Source: Vibrio cyclitrophicus (lineage in GTDB: Bacteria; Pseudomonadota; Gammaproteobacteria; Enterobacterales; Vibrionaceae). Taken from it: a stretch of 64,000 nucleotides of DNA. The translations under genes and the position numbers were made by a program. Of this stretch, positions 54,409 to 63,287 are shown one piece after another; within the stretch, counting starts at the first letter, position 1, and the number at the start of each line of letters is the position of its first letter. The notes under the pieces were generated by a model. It searched no databases, was not told the origin of the DNA, and was given only the letters and a program-made list of their open reading frames with translations. The stretch is from contig NZ_AP025480.1 in assembly GCF_024347435.1 (NCBI RefSeq), positions 434,001 to 498,000 on the forward strand, in the 5' to 3' direction.

Positions 54409-55590
54409 ATGATGGCTCAGTATGATGTTGTAATTGCTGGTGGTGCAATGGCAGGGGCTACGTTAGCTCTTGCTCTGAACCAATTAAGTCAAGGTTCCTT
54501 GTCGATTGCGGTAGTGGAGCCTTATCAGGTTAACCATCAAGCTCATCCAGGGTTTGATTCTCGTTCGATTGCTTTGTCTTATGGCACGGTACAGATCCTC
54601 GATTCTTTGCACTTGTGGCAAGCTATTGCTCCGGTTGCGACTCCGATTAAAGATATTCACGTATCGGATCGAAGTCATGCCGGAATGACAGATATCTACA
54701 GTGAAGAGCTTGCGGTAGATGCACTTGGCTATGTGGTTGAATTGGCGGATGTGGGGCGAATCTATCAGCAAAAGCTTGAATCAGAAGCCACAATTACGAT
54801 GCTTTGCCCTGAGTCTGTCAGTAACGTGGTACGTGATGAAGCACTAACTACCATTGAACTGACAAGTGGAAAGACAGTCACAACCAAATTATTGGTTGCT
54901 GCTGATGGTGCTATCTCAACCTGTTGCCAGCAACTGAATATACCATTGAGTGAACATGACTTTGAGCAAGTCGCTGTGATTGCTAATATTGTGGCGAGTG
55001 AACCCCATCAAGGTCGAGCATTTGAGCGTTTTACTCATCATGGGCCCGTCGCTCTATTACCGATGAATGACAACCGTTTGTCGCTGGTTTGGTGTTTGTC
55101 ACCGGAACAAGCACATCAAGTTATGGCTTTAAACGATGACGAATTTCTTGAGCAGTTGCAGAATGACTTTGGTTGGCGACTTGGCCGATTAAAGAAGGTA
55201 GGCAAGCGTGCTAACTACCCATTGATTCTTCGCCACCGCCAACAAAATATTTCTCATCGATTCGCGATTATAGGTAATGCAGCTCAAACTCTTCACCCGA
55301 TTGCCGGGCAAGGTTTTAACCTCGGTATTCGTGACGTCGCTTCATTAGCTGAAGAGCTGTGTTCTCAATTGGATGACGTGGGTCGTTATACCGGTCTTGT
55401 TAACTTTAGAAAGCGTAGAGAACAAGACAGAGATACCACGATAACGCTGACATCAAGCCTAGTCCACCTGTTTTCAAACGATTTTTTGACTGCTCGTATT
55501 GGGCGAAATCTTGGGTTAGCTGTCATCGATAACCTCCCACCTCTTAAAGGTCCACTTTTGCGTCATACGCTTGGCCTAGTAGAAAGATAA
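54409..55590 (+). CDS. ubiH: 2-octaprenyl-6-methoxyphenol hydroxylase UbiH
   Basis: This 393-aa FAD monooxygenase hydroxylates the ubiquinone ring. It has an FAD-binding start DVVIAGGAMAGATLALAL (GGAMAG in place of the more usual GGGxxG), LLVAADGAIST near 163, and the second FAD motif GNAAQTLHPIAGQGFNLGIRD near 286. Two ATG codons in tandem open the frame, and TTGAGGTT is a poor ribosome site. It is followed 12 bases later by ubiI. Confidence 0.94.
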   Translation: MMAQYDVVIAGGAMAGATLALALNQLSQGSLSIAVVEPYQVNHQAHPGFDSRSIALSYGTVQILDSLHLWQAIAPVATPIKDIHVSDRSHAGMTDIYSEELAVDALGYVVELADVGRIYQQKLESEATITMLCPESVSNVVRDEALTTIELTSGKTVTTKLLVAADGAISTCCQQLNIPLSEHDFEQVAVIANIVASEPHQGRAFERFTHHGPVALLPMNDNRLSLVWCLSPEQAHQVMALNDDEFLEQLQNDFGWRLGRLKKVGKRANYPLILRHRQQNISHRFAIIGNAAQTLHPIAGQGFNLGIRDVASLAEELCSQLDDVGRYTGLVNFRKRREQDRDTTITLTSSLVHLFSNDFLTARIGRNLGLAVIDNLPPLKGPLLRHTLGLVER

Positions 55591-55602
55591 GGTAGAAAAA
55601 TA

Positions 55603-56826
55603 ATGATGCAAAGTGTTGATATCGCCATTGTTGGCGGTGGCATGGTTGGTTTAGCACTCGCTGCAGCACTGAAAGACAGTGACTTAAGAATTGCTGTTAT
55701 TGAAGGCAAGGCACCTAGCGAAGGGCTTAGTGAATTACCTGATGTTCGAGTTTCGGCTCTGAGTCGTTCGAGCGAATTGATTCTTCGTAATTTAGGCGCA
55801 TGGCAAGGCATTGAACAAAGGCGCGCTGCACCTTACCAAGCGATGGAAGTATGGGAACAAGACAGCTTTGCTCGCATTGAGTTTGACTCAACGCGCTTGG
55901 CTCAGCCTAATCTTGGCCACATTGTTGAAAACCGTGTGATCCAATTAGCTTTGCTTGAGCAGGTTAAGAAGCAAGACAACGTTAGCCTATACATGCCTGC
56001 AATCTGCAAAACGATGGCGATTGGTGAAAGCGAAGCATGGTTAACATTAGATAATGGACAAGCACTGACAGCCAAGTTGGTCGTTGGAGCGGACGGCGCA
56101 AATTCTTGGGTTCGTAAGCAGCAAGACATCCCTCTGACACATTGGGATTACGGCCACAGTGCGATTGTCGCGAATATCAAGACCACAGAGCCGCATCACA
56201 GCGTTGCTCGTCAGATATTCACACCACAAGGGCCTTTGGCATTCCTACCAATGCAGCCAAGCCATATGAGTTCGATTGTTTGGTCAACGGATCCTAATCG
56301 TGCAGAGAAGCTTGTATCAATGTCAGATGCTGATTTTAACAAGCAACTGACTGCTGAATTTGACTCAAAACTTGGCTTATGCGAAGTGGTTGGTGATCGT
56401 TTTGCCTTCCCTCTGCGCATGCGTTATGCACGTGACTTTGCTGTAGAGCGTGTTGCTTTGGTGGGTGATGCTGCTCATACGATTCACCCGTTAGCAGGGC
56501 AAGGCGTGAACCTTGGCCTATTAGACGCAGCAAGCTTAGCGCAAGAGCTATTAACGTTATGGGGTGCTGGTGAGGATATTGGTACCAAGCGCAATCTTCG
56601 TGGTTATGAGCGCTGGAGAAAAGCAGAGGCGGCGAAAATGATTGCTTCAATGCAGGGCTTTAAAGATCTGTTTGAAGGCGATAATCCAGCCAAGAAGTTG
56701 ATTCGTGGCATCGGTATGAAGCTAGCGGGTCAACTGCCTGGCGCGAAAGATGAAATCATGAAGCGGGCACTTGGCTTATCAGGTAATCTTCCTGATTTAG
56801 CCAAACGTCCCGTATCGCAACGATAG
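55603..56826 (+). CDS. ubiI: Ubiquinone C5 hydroxylase UbiI (VisC)
   Basis: This 407-aa FAD monooxygenase paralogous to UbiH carries the dinucleotide-binding IVGGGMVGLALAAAL near residue 7, VVGADGANSWVRKQ near 160, and GDAAHTIHPLAGQGVNLGLLDA near 288. UbiI adds the C5 hydroxyl in ubiquinone synthesis. A bidirectional-looking terminator follows. The assignment rests on the pair order and VisC-type C-terminus (LPGAKDEIMKRALGLSGNLP). Confidence 0.95.
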   Translation: MMQSVDIAIVGGGMVGLALAAALKDSDLRIAVIEGKAPSEGLSELPDVRVSALSRSSELILRNLGAWQGIEQRRAAPYQAMEVWEQDSFARIEFDSTRLAQPNLGHIVENRVIQLALLEQVKKQDNVSLYMPAICKTMAIGESEAWLTLDNGQALTAKLVVGADGANSWVRKQQDIPLTHWDYGHSAIVANIKTTEPHHSVARQIFTPQGPLAFLPMQPSHMSSIVWSTDPNRAEKLVSMSDADFNKQLTAEFDSKLGLCEVVGDRFAFPLRMRYARDFAVERVALVGDAAHTIHPLAGQGVNLGLLDAASLAQELLTLWGAGEDIGTKRNLRGYERWRKAEAAKMIASMQGFKDLFEGDNPAKKLIRGIGMKLAGQLPGAKDEIMKRALGLSGNLPDLAKRPVSQR

Positions 56827-56890
56827 TCGCGCACGACGAGTCATTGTTGATAGCAAATAGAAGATTTTAGTCATTGCATCACAAACACGA

Positions 56891-56922
56891 AAAAAGGGTT
56901 GGCATAATGCCAACCCTTTTTG
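56891..56922. terminator. Bidirectional terminator after ubiI
   Basis: Stem AAAAAGGGTTGGCA / TGCCAACCCTTTTT with loop TAA serves ubiI and the convergent small gene. Confidence 0.92.
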
Positions 56923-56946
56923 TTTTTAATTCTTTAGGTAATCAGA

Positions 56947-57153
56947 TCATGCGTATGCGCAGCGCAGTTTCATAATTTCACTATTTATCTCTTTCACAGT
57001 TTGAAAGTGACGTTTTTCTGCTCGATCTGGCAGCACTAGTTTACCGTTATCAAACTCAAATTTTCCTACGCCGTAAATGTAGATTCGTCCTTTGAAAAGT
57101 CGACTTACATGTTTAGCAATCATACCCGGTGTATAGCGCTTAAACAGTCTCAT
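56947..57153 (-). CDS. Conserved-looking small basic protein, 68 aa, unknown function
   Basis: The product is basic and well-formed, with FKRYTPGMIAKHVSRLF near the start and a GRIYIYGVGKFEFDNGKL beta-strand-like core. No signal peptide, no membrane span, no family I know. It has its own terminator on the left and ordinary codon use, so it is probably a real gene; TTTAGAAT precedes the ATG without a strong ribosome site. Confidence 0.7.
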   Translation of the reverse strand: MRLFKRYTPGMIAKHVSRLFKGRIYIYGVGKFEFDNGKLVLPDRAEKRHFQTVKEINSEIMKLRCAYA

Positions 57154-57445
57154 TCTAAATTATCCTTATATTTACCTAGCCTGCATATTATAGAAAAACT
57201 CCGAGATAATAAGTGTGACAAGTATGGAGTTATATGCAGTAGAGTTAACGTGAATTAGATATTTGTGCTGCTCTAAGCACTTTCTTCAGTAAATATCTAT
57301 TTTTACGTGAGCTCCTCCCCAAAATAATACTGAGTAGTGAACTGCTGTGAACTTTCCTGTCCGGTATTAAGCAGTGGTAATGTTACAAGTATAAGAATAG
57401 GCGGGATTTTTTTGTTTGTGTAATCAAATTGTAAATTTTAAGTAT
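57154..57445. other. Intergenic stretch
   Basis: This AT-rich stretch holds no gene. Its left part must carry the promoter of the small minus-strand gene at 56947-57153. Confidence 0.4.
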
Positions 57446-57469
57446 AAAAAAAGCCCGTCTAAAACGGGC
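57446..57469 (-). terminator. Terminator of the candidate small RNA
   Basis: On the minus strand GCCCGTTTTAGACGGGC is followed by TTTTTTT; the plus strand has no T-tract after the stem, so it works for minus-strand transcription. Confidence 0.85.
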
Positions 57470-57601
57470 GAATAGTCACAGATGCATTACACAAAAGTGG
57501 ATACTGATGTTACTCAGTGGATTCACTTGTACTGATTTGCCTTAAGGCGAGTCAGTAAACCCACAATAACGCAAATTCACCTCTGTGACTACTTATGCTT
57601 T
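57446..57601 (-). ncRNA. Candidate structured small RNA with its own terminator
   Basis: Read on the minus strand from about 57601, the sequence opens with AGTCACAGA (57592-57600), which pairs with TCTGTGACT (57474-57482). Inside lie two hairpins: 57531-57556 (ACTGATTTGCC / GGCGAGTCAGT, TTAA loop) and 57495-57528 (AAGTG-ACTGA / TCAGT-CACTT). The transcript would end at the terminator GCCCGT / ACGGGC (57453-57469) followed by seven T. No protein frame explains it. I do not recognise a known family; the transcript and strand are inferred. Confidence 0.6.
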
Positions 57602-57716
57602 TATTTTGATTAAATATTTACTACTACAGTGCTCTTCTTATGACAAACTTCACACTAAAAATGTACTCAATGCAAAGTTGTAGTTAAGTTTGAGAGCGAA
57701 GGCGCGATCGAAAAGA

Positions 57717-58196
57717 TCATCGACTGATGTCTGCAACGGTTGGTGCACAAAGTGCCATTAGATCATTGGGATTCAGCGCAACTCCAGCCATTCGGTCACC
57801 GGAGCTAATAGTAACGGTCGAGTTTTTTTGAATGGAAGGATCAAAAATGATCGGCATGTGTCTCTTCAGAGCAATCGGCCCGACACATCCAGCTTTAAAG
57901 CCGGTGATGGCTTCAACATCTTTCAGTGATACGCAGGTCATTCGACGGCAATTCAGTACCGAGCGTACTTTCTTCGGGTCGATAGAGCGATCACCAGCAA
58001 TACAAGCTAACGCATACTGGTTTCCCATATCCTTGAGCAGGATGCACTTGACCATTTGAGAGGCATCGATGCTTCGTTCTTGCGCTGTCTCTTCAATGCT
58101 GGTGGTTGGTTTGCTTTGCATCAGCAGGCGATAGTCCACCTGCTGTTGATCTAACCATTGTGTTATCAGTGTTTCCACGTGGTCACTCTTCGTCAA
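57717..58196 (-). CDS. YbaK/EbsC-family aminoacyl-tRNA deacylase-like protein
   Basis: This 159-aa protein of the YbaK/ProX superfamily has [22 protein letters not shown] near residues 49-70 (conserved catalytic-site lysine) and [16 protein letters not shown] near 106. Relatives hydrolyse mischarged tRNAs. The exact specificity cannot be assigned. It overlaps the end of ygfZ by 14 bases, suggesting co-transcription. Confidence 0.88.
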   Translation of the reverse strand: MTKSDHVETLITQWLDQQQVDYRLLMQSKPTTSIEETAQERSIDASQMVKCILLKDMGNQYALACIAGDRSIDPKKVRSVLNCRRMTCVSLKDVEAITGFKAGCVGPIALKRHMPIIFDPSIQKNSTVTISSGDRMAGVALNPNDLMALCAPTVADISR

Positions 58197-59154
58197 GGCT
58201 GTAAGGCAGTGGCAGAATGTTCCACACTTGGTCAGGTTGTGCTGTCAATCGAAGCTGAACATCGTCATCAAGGTTGTTTGGTAGCACCATCAAACCAATC
58301 GCGTAGTTATCAGCAAATTGATACACGTTTAATAGTCGACCTGCACCACGCCAGTTTTCACCCACACTGCGTTCTAGTTCAATCGTATTCTCAAGAGACA
58401 GTACATCTGAAGTCGTTCCTGAAACAATACGCATTTCACGCTTGTTCATGCCACGATACTTAGCACGAGCAACCGTTTCTTGACCTGTGTAGCAGCCTTT
58501 TGAAAAGCTGATACCGCCAATCGCTTGCAGGTTAAGTGCTTGAGGAATGTGTTCGTTTTGCTCTGCTTTCGATAGGTTAGGCTGAGCATCAAGAATTTCA
58601 TGATACTGCCATAGCGCTTCTGATACTTTCTCCGCAGCGCTGTTTGATACCAAGGCTTCAGCGGCTTCTTCTGTAACAAGTAGAGCCCAGCGGTTATCTG
58701 ATACTAGAACAGCCGTACCACCAGAGATAGCACGTACATTACCTTGGCTTTCTGAAATGGAATCAATGTATTGATTAGCAGACGCACCCATCACACCGAT
58801 AACAACGTCAGACGTTTGCTCGATATCGACCTTAGAGAACACCGCGTACTTTTTGATTTCAACGAGCTCTACTTCAATCGCAGATTTAGGCTGCATGAGT
58901 GCGTAGCCACCGTTGTGGTGGAACAAACGAAAGATACTCCATACCTTCCCTTTCGCATCACAATGTGCACCTAATGTAGATTCATCATTAGGAAGAGTGA
59001 CGACATCGCATGTAACTTGACCTTGTAGGTATGATTTTTTGTCATCGCCTATCATGGTAATTGCGCTCCAATCCGACACGTGTGTCATCATCAGTTCTGG
59101 AAGCGATTCATTTTGCGTATGAGCGAGCGGCTGAAATGTGTTTTTCCAATCCAT
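58183..59154 (-). CDS. ygfZ: Folate-dependent Fe-S cluster maintenance protein YgfZ
   Basis: This tetrahydrofolate-binding GcvT-like protein supports Fe-S enzymes under oxidative stress. I use the ATG at 59154 ([12 protein letters not shown], 323 aa); a longer frame would read back across the sdhE start region. The family signature KGCYTGQE (invariant cysteine) is near residue 226. It sits next to sdhE, divergently transcribed, as in E. coli. Confidence 0.95.
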   Translation of the reverse strand: MDWKNTFQPLAHTQNESLPELMMTHVSDWSAITMIGDDKKSYLQGQVTCDVVTLPNDESTLGAHCDAKGKVWSIFRLFHHNGGYALMQPKSAIEVELVEIKKYAVFSKVDIEQTSDVVIGVMGASANQYIDSISESQGNVRAISGGTAVLVSDNRWALLVTEEAAEALVSNSAAEKVSEALWQYHEILDAQPNLSKAEQNEHIPQALNLQAIGGISFSKGCYTGQETVARAKYRGMNKREMRIVSGTTSDVLSLENTIELERSVGENWRGAGRLLNVYQFADNYAIGLMVLPNNLDDDVQLRLTAQPDQVWNILPLPYSLDEE

Positions 59155-59321
59155 TTTATCTTTCCTAAGAATTTTATTTGGCTCTATGTTAATCCGGTTC
59201 TGTTTCTTTGTCAGCCTAGGTTTTTTTGTGAGCTTAGATAGGGACTGTGACTCACATAGTAGTTGCAGAGCGTATGACTTGTTACACTCCGAGAAAGAAA
59301 AATTATAGGTGAGGATAGCCA

Positions 59322-59582
59322 ATGTACACTGCAGAGCAGAAAGCACGAATTAAATGGGGTTGCCGTCGTGGCATGTTAGAACTTGATGTTGTCATCATGC
59401 CATTTTTTGAAGAGTGTTTTGATTCATTGCAAGAGCAGGAACAGCGTGAGTTTGTTTCTCTACTTGAGTGTGATGACCCAGATTTGTTTACTTGGGTGAT
59501 GGGACACGGACGCAGTGAAAACCTAGGCCATGCATCAATGGTTGATAAAATTGTCGCACACAACCTCAGCAAGGTTCGTTAA
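59322..59582 (+). CDS. sdhE: FAD assembly factor SdhE
   Basis: This 86-aa protein helps attach FAD covalently to succinate dehydrogenase. The conserved [17 protein letters not shown] motif (residues about 11-28) and [16 protein letters not shown] are intact. GTGAGGA lies ten bases before the ATG. It overlaps the next frame, ygfX, by about 50 bases if that gene starts at 59530. Confidence 0.95.
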   Translation: MYTAEQKARIKWGCRRGMLELDVVIMPFFEECFDSLQEQEQREFVSLLECDDPDLFTWVMGHGRSENLGHASMVDKIVAHNLSKVR

Positions 59583-59970
59583 GCTTCAGCTTAACCCTTC
59601 GTATTTCGCATTATTTGCAAAAGGCACTATTTTTGGGTGCCTTTTGTTTTTCATTGTCCTATCTTCTATTCCGCTCGTTGTCGCTCTCTATTGTTTATCT
59701 CTAATTTTCAGCTTGTTTAGATCCGATCATGTGATCCTTAATACCGCACATGGATACTTTGATTACAAAGAAGATGGTGAGATTCGCCTGAATGATCAAT
59801 CCTACAAATTAAAGTCAGTCGATAAGACCTGGGCACAGTTTTTCGTTAAGTTAAAATTCGAATGTGGGCACTCGGTACTGCTTTGGCGTGATAGCTGTTG
59901 CGAACGTGAATATCGCCATTTTCTGACGAACTTACAACGACCGCATGAGGTTAATGAGAACACTCGATAA
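59530..59970 (+). CDS. ygfX: YgfX (CptA) family membrane protein
   Basis: The 146-aa frame has two adjacent membrane spans (residues about 33-68), then a basic/acidic cytosolic part (SDHVILNTAHGYFDY, SVLLWRDSCCEREYRHFL) as in YgfX. E. coli YgfX was reported as a toxin paired with YgfY(SdhE), a role that remains disputed. The family homology seems to begin near residue 17 ([12 protein letters not shown]); ATG 59530, or TTG 59542 or 59551, all lie inside sdhE. Confidence 0.85.
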   Translation: MHQWLIKLSHTTSARFVKLQLNPSYFALFAKGTIFGCLLFFIVLSSIPLVVALYCLSLIFSLFRSDHVILNTAHGYFDYKEDGEIRLNDQSYKLKSVDKTWAQFFVKLKFECGHSVLLWRDSCCEREYRHFLTNLQRPHEVNENTR

Positions 59971-59975
59971 AAAGA

Positions 59976-59998
59976 AAAAGGAGCACTAGGCTCCTTTT
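59976..59998 (+). terminator. Terminator after ygfX
   Basis: Stem AAAAGGAGC / GCTCCTTTT with a 5-base loop. Confidence 0.85.
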
Positions 59999-60052
59999 CG
60001 TTTGATTGCGTTTAGTTAAATAATTGATTCACTAGTCGCTTTTAAATAATGA

Positions 60053-61669
60053 TTATGACTGGTTTTTCTCTGGCGTCAGAATCGTTGGGCCACTGTCTTT
60101 TGCAAGCTCAGGGTAATCCAATGTGTAGTGTAAACCGCGACTCTCTTTACGCTGCATCGCACAACGCACCATCAGTTCAGCAACTTGTAATAAGTTACGC
60201 AGCTCTAGCAGGTTATTTGAAACCTTAAAGTAGCTGTAGTACTCATGAGTTTCTTGTTGCAACATTTGGATACGACGTAAAGCTCGCTCTAGTCGTTTAT
60301 CGGTTCGAACAATGCCCATGTAATCCCACATGAACAGGCGTAGTTCGTGCCAGTTATGTTGAATGATAACTTCTTCATCACTGTTGGTGACTTGGCTTTC
60401 ATCCCATGCTGGCAGTTCAGCACAAAGCTGAGACTGATCGATGTTTTCAACGATGTCTTTGGCTGCAGCCCAGGCGTAAACCACACATTCAAGCAGTGAG
60501 TTAGAAGCCATACGGTTCGCACCGTGTAGGCCGGTATAGCTCACTTCACCAATAGCATATAGATTGGTTAGGTCAGTTTGACCTTGCTTATTGACCATGA
60601 CACCACCACAAGTGTAGTGCGCTGCAGGCACTATCGGGATAGGCTCTTTGGTCATGTCGATACCAAGGTCCATCAAGCGAGTGTGGATCATTGGGAAGTG
60701 CGTTGTGATGAAATCTTCAGGCTTGTGGCTGATATCGACATACATGCAGTCAGCACCTAGGCGCTTCATTTCGAAGTCAATCGCACGAGCGACTACATCG
60801 CGAGGCGCCAGTTCACCGCGCTCATCGAAGTCCTTCATGAAACGAGAACCATCTGGGCGACGCAAGTAAGCGCCTTCACCACGCAGTGCTTCCGTTAGCA
60901 AGAAGTTACGTGCTTCTGGGTGGAACAAGCAAGTTGGGTGGAATTGGTTGAATTCAAGGTTTGCTACTCGACAACCCGCGCGCCAAGCGATAGCAATACC
61001 ATCACCTGAAGAAACATCTGGGTTAGACGTGTATTGATAAACCTTTGAAGCGCCGCCAGTTGCTAGTACAACAAATTTAGCGCGCACGGTTTCCACGTGT
61101 TCTTGGTTACGGTTCCAGATGTAGGCACCGATAACCTTGTCTTTTGAACCACCAACTTTATCTTCAGTGATCAAATCAAGTGCATTGTGGCGCTCGAAGA
61201 TCTCGATGTTTGGGTGATTATTGACGTTATCTTGTAGTGAGGTTTGCATCGCCATGCCAGTGGCATCGGCCGCATGCAGAATTCTTCGGTGGCTGTGACC
61301 ACCTTCACGAGTGAGGTGGTATTTCGGTTGACCTTCGGTACTGTTCTCATCTTTATCAAATGGAACGCCGCCATCAATCAGCCACTGAACACACTCTTTT
61401 GCATTTTCAGCAATGAATTGAACGGTATCTTCTTCACATAACCCAGCCCCAGCAATTTGAGTATCTTCTACGTGAGACTCAATACTGTCCGACTCATCGA
61501 ACACCGCGGCGATACCACCCTGTGCGTAATACGTCGATCCTTCGCTGCGTGGTCCTTTGCTCAATACAATTACTTTTGCATGTTCAGCTACACGTAAGGC
61601 TAATGACAAGCCTGCCGCACCACTTCCTACCACTAATACATCACACTGATGTTCACGGTTTGCGTTCAT
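60053..61669 (-). CDS. nadB: L-aspartate oxidase
   Basis: This 538-aa FAD enzyme makes iminoaspartate for NAD synthesis. The FAD motif [15 protein letters not shown] lies near residue 13, substrate and FAD contacts [12 protein letters not shown] near 52, [16 protein letters not shown] near 124, and HYTCGGVMV near 352. Length and order match E. coli NadB. It is divergent from rpoE, as is usual for this region. Confidence 0.97.
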   Translation of the reverse strand: MNANREHQCDVLVVGSGAAGLSLALRVAEHAKVIVLSKGPRSEGSTYYAQGGIAAVFDESDSIESHVEDTQIAGAGLCEEDTVQFIAENAKECVQWLIDGGVPFDKDENSTEGQPKYHLTREGGHSHRRILHAADATGMAMQTSLQDNVNNHPNIEIFERHNALDLITEDKVGGSKDKVIGAYIWNRNQEHVETVRAKFVVLATGGASKVYQYTSNPDVSSGDGIAIAWRAGCRVANLEFNQFHPTCLFHPEARNFLLTEALRGEGAYLRRPDGSRFMKDFDERGELAPRDVVARAIDFEMKRLGADCMYVDISHKPEDFITTHFPMIHTRLMDLGIDMTKEPIPIVPAAHYTCGGVMVNKQGQTDLTNLYAIGEVSYTGLHGANRMASNSLLECVVYAWAAAKDIVENIDQSQLCAELPAWDESQVTNSDEEVIIQHNWHELRLFMWDYMGIVRTDKRLERALRRIQMLQQETHEYYSYFKVSNNLLELRNLLQVAELMVRCAMQRKESRGLHYTLDYPELAKDSGPTILTPEKNQS

Positions 61670-61931
61670 AACACTTATTCAATCCCGGGCTATAGTCGAG
61701 CTGTCCACTCTCAATTGACTTTGTCTTGTTCTAGGAGATGCGCTAAGACTGTTATAATCTTCCTTGAGCCATCCTAAAACGCTATGCAAAATCAAGATAT
61801 AGACAGCTATCTAGAAATATTTAATTGCTCAATACCATTGCTTTTGCTCAAGTTTCCCCAAATTTATAGGGATAGCTGTTTTTATTACATCACATTGTGA
61901 AACAATAATGGCAAATAATTTTAAGAAAGTT
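61670..61931. other. nadB-rpoE intergenic part
   Basis: About 260 bases of AT-rich DNA that should hold the minus-strand nadB promoter; apart from the sigma-E site to its right I see nothing specific. Confidence 0.4.
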
Positions 61932-61960
61932 GGAACTTTCGGTATTTGGCTCAGTCACAA
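61932..61960 (+). promoter_or_regulatory. Sigma-E-dependent promoter of rpoE
   Basis: GGAACTT (the sigma-E -35 core) is followed after 16 bases by TCACAA (near the -10 TCTRA). It lies about 100 bases upstream of rpoE, fitting the known autoregulation of the rpoE operon. Confidence 0.65.
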
Positions 61961-62058
61961 TAGTGCTCTTGTAGACGGTGGTGTCAATACTACATTTCGC
62001 ATAATTAGTACCCATATCTGTGAAGGTAAGGGTTATAACAATAGGAGTACCCGCTCGA

Positions 62059-62637
62059 ATGAACGAGCAGCTAACCGATCAAGTGTTGATTGAGCGAGTT
62101 CAGAGTGGAGATAAGCAGGCATTTAACTTACTAGTGGTTAAGTATCAAAACAAAGTTTGTAATCTTATCTCTCGATACGTGAATAATTCCGGTGATGTAC
62201 CTGATGTAGCACAAGAAGCTTTTATTAAAGCTTACCGCGCGATACCTAACTTTCGTGGCGAGAGTGCCTTCTATACATGGCTGTACCGAATTGCCGTGAA
62301 CACCGCTAAAAATCATATTGTTGCCCAAAGCCGTAGGCCGCCAGCAACAGATGTAGATGCAGAAGATGCAGAATATTACGAAACAGGCAGCGCTTTAAAA
62401 GAAATATCGAACCCTGAGAACTTAACGCTGTCAAAAGAATTGAAACAAGTCGTTTTTGGAGCGATTGAAGCGTTACCAGAAGACTTAAAAACTGCAATGA
62501 CGTTACGTGAGCTTGAAGGTTTGAGCTACGAAGAGATTGCAGAAGTAATGGATTGCCCTGTAGGAACCGTACGTTCGCGTATTTTCCGAGCTCGTGAAGC
62601 GGTGGAAAAGAAAATTAAGCCTCTTTTGCAACGCTAG
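62059..62637 (+). CDS. rpoE: RNA polymerase sigma factor RpoE (sigma-E)
   Basis: The ECF sigma factor for envelope stress is 192 aa from the ATG at 62059 (MNEQLTDQVLIER). Region 2 (NLISRYVNNSGDVPDVAQEAFIKAYRA) and region 4 with its helix-turn-helix (LEGLSYEEIAEVMDCPVGTVRSRIFRARE) are intact. It is followed by rseA and rseB. A longer frame from 62020 adds 13 residues and is not typical. Confidence 0.97.
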   Translation: MNEQLTDQVLIERVQSGDKQAFNLLVVKYQNKVCNLISRYVNNSGDVPDVAQEAFIKAYRAIPNFRGESAFYTWLYRIAVNTAKNHIVAQSRRPPATDVDAEDAEYYETGSALKEISNPENLTLSKELKQVVFGAIEALPEDLKTAMTLRELEGLSYEEIAEVMDCPVGTVRSRIFRAREAVEKKIKPLLQR

Positions 62638-62663
62638 AACTTGTAATAATTATGGTGAAAATA

Positions 62664-63287
62664 ATGGCTGATAAAGAAAAGCTTTCGGCACTCATGGATG
62701 GTGAAACGATCGATAAAGCTCTCATAGTAGACCTAGAATCTGATCAAGAAAGCATGGATACCTGGCAGAGTTACCATTTAATTGGTGATGTTATGCGTGG
62801 GGATGCGCCAGAAACTCCAGAGTGGAACATTGCTAACAGTGTTGCGGCAGCGCTTGATAACGAGCCTGCTCATGGTTCAATGTCGAATCTGCACCAAGTG
62901 AATTTAGAACCGGCTGTTACTCCAATTGAAGAGCAGCCCAAACCTCAGCAAGCGAAGCGTCAGCTTCCTGCGTGGTTACAACAGTTTGGACAAGTTGCCG
63001 TGGCAGCGTGTGTTTCTCTGGCCGTTGTTCTAGGTGTTCAGCAATATGGTGGTAGCGATCCAGCAGCACCAGAACAGTTGCCTGTGCTACAAACGATTCC
63101 ATTTGCGGGCTCTGCTGAACCAGTAAGCTTGACTCGTGACTCTGTTGAAAAGCCTGCATCTGAAGCTAACTTGCAAGAGCAGCGTAAACGCGTTCATGCA
63201 ATGCTAGAAGATTATGAGCTACAACTAAGATTAAACAGTGATGCATCGCCAATGCAAGATGCACATCTAGAATCGGACATTGAATGA
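62664..63287 (+). CDS. rseA: Anti-sigma-E factor RseA
   Basis: This single-pass inner-membrane protein holds sigma-E until regulated proteolysis. Residues about 1-100 form the cytoplasmic sigma-binding part (KLSALMDGE at the start). The membrane span is near 110-130 (QVAVAACVSLAVVLGV), and the rest is periplasmic. I choose the ATG at 62664 (207 aa) because GGTGA lies seven bases upstream. It overlaps rseB by 4 bases (ATGA). Confidence 0.94.
   Translation: MADKEKLSALMDGETIDKALIVDLESDQESMDTWQSYHLIGDVMRGDAPETPEWNIANSVAAALDNEPAHGSMSNLHQVNLEPAVTPIEEQPKPQQAKRQLPAWLQQFGQVAVAACVSLAVVLGVQQYGGSDPAAPEQLPVLQTIPFAGSAEPVSLTRDSVEKPASEANLQEQRKRVHAMLEDYELQLRLNSDASPMQDAHLESDIE

Noticed and set aside
57474..57600. 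Possible integron attC site at the structured element
   Set aside because: The ends do not match the conserved attC core (RYYYAAC / GTTRRRY) and no integron cassette genes are nearby; an RNA with a terminator fits better.
61908..62093. Open frame upstream of rpoE
   Set aside because: It covers the sigma-E promoter and the rpoE leader, and it overlaps the rpoE start in another frame.
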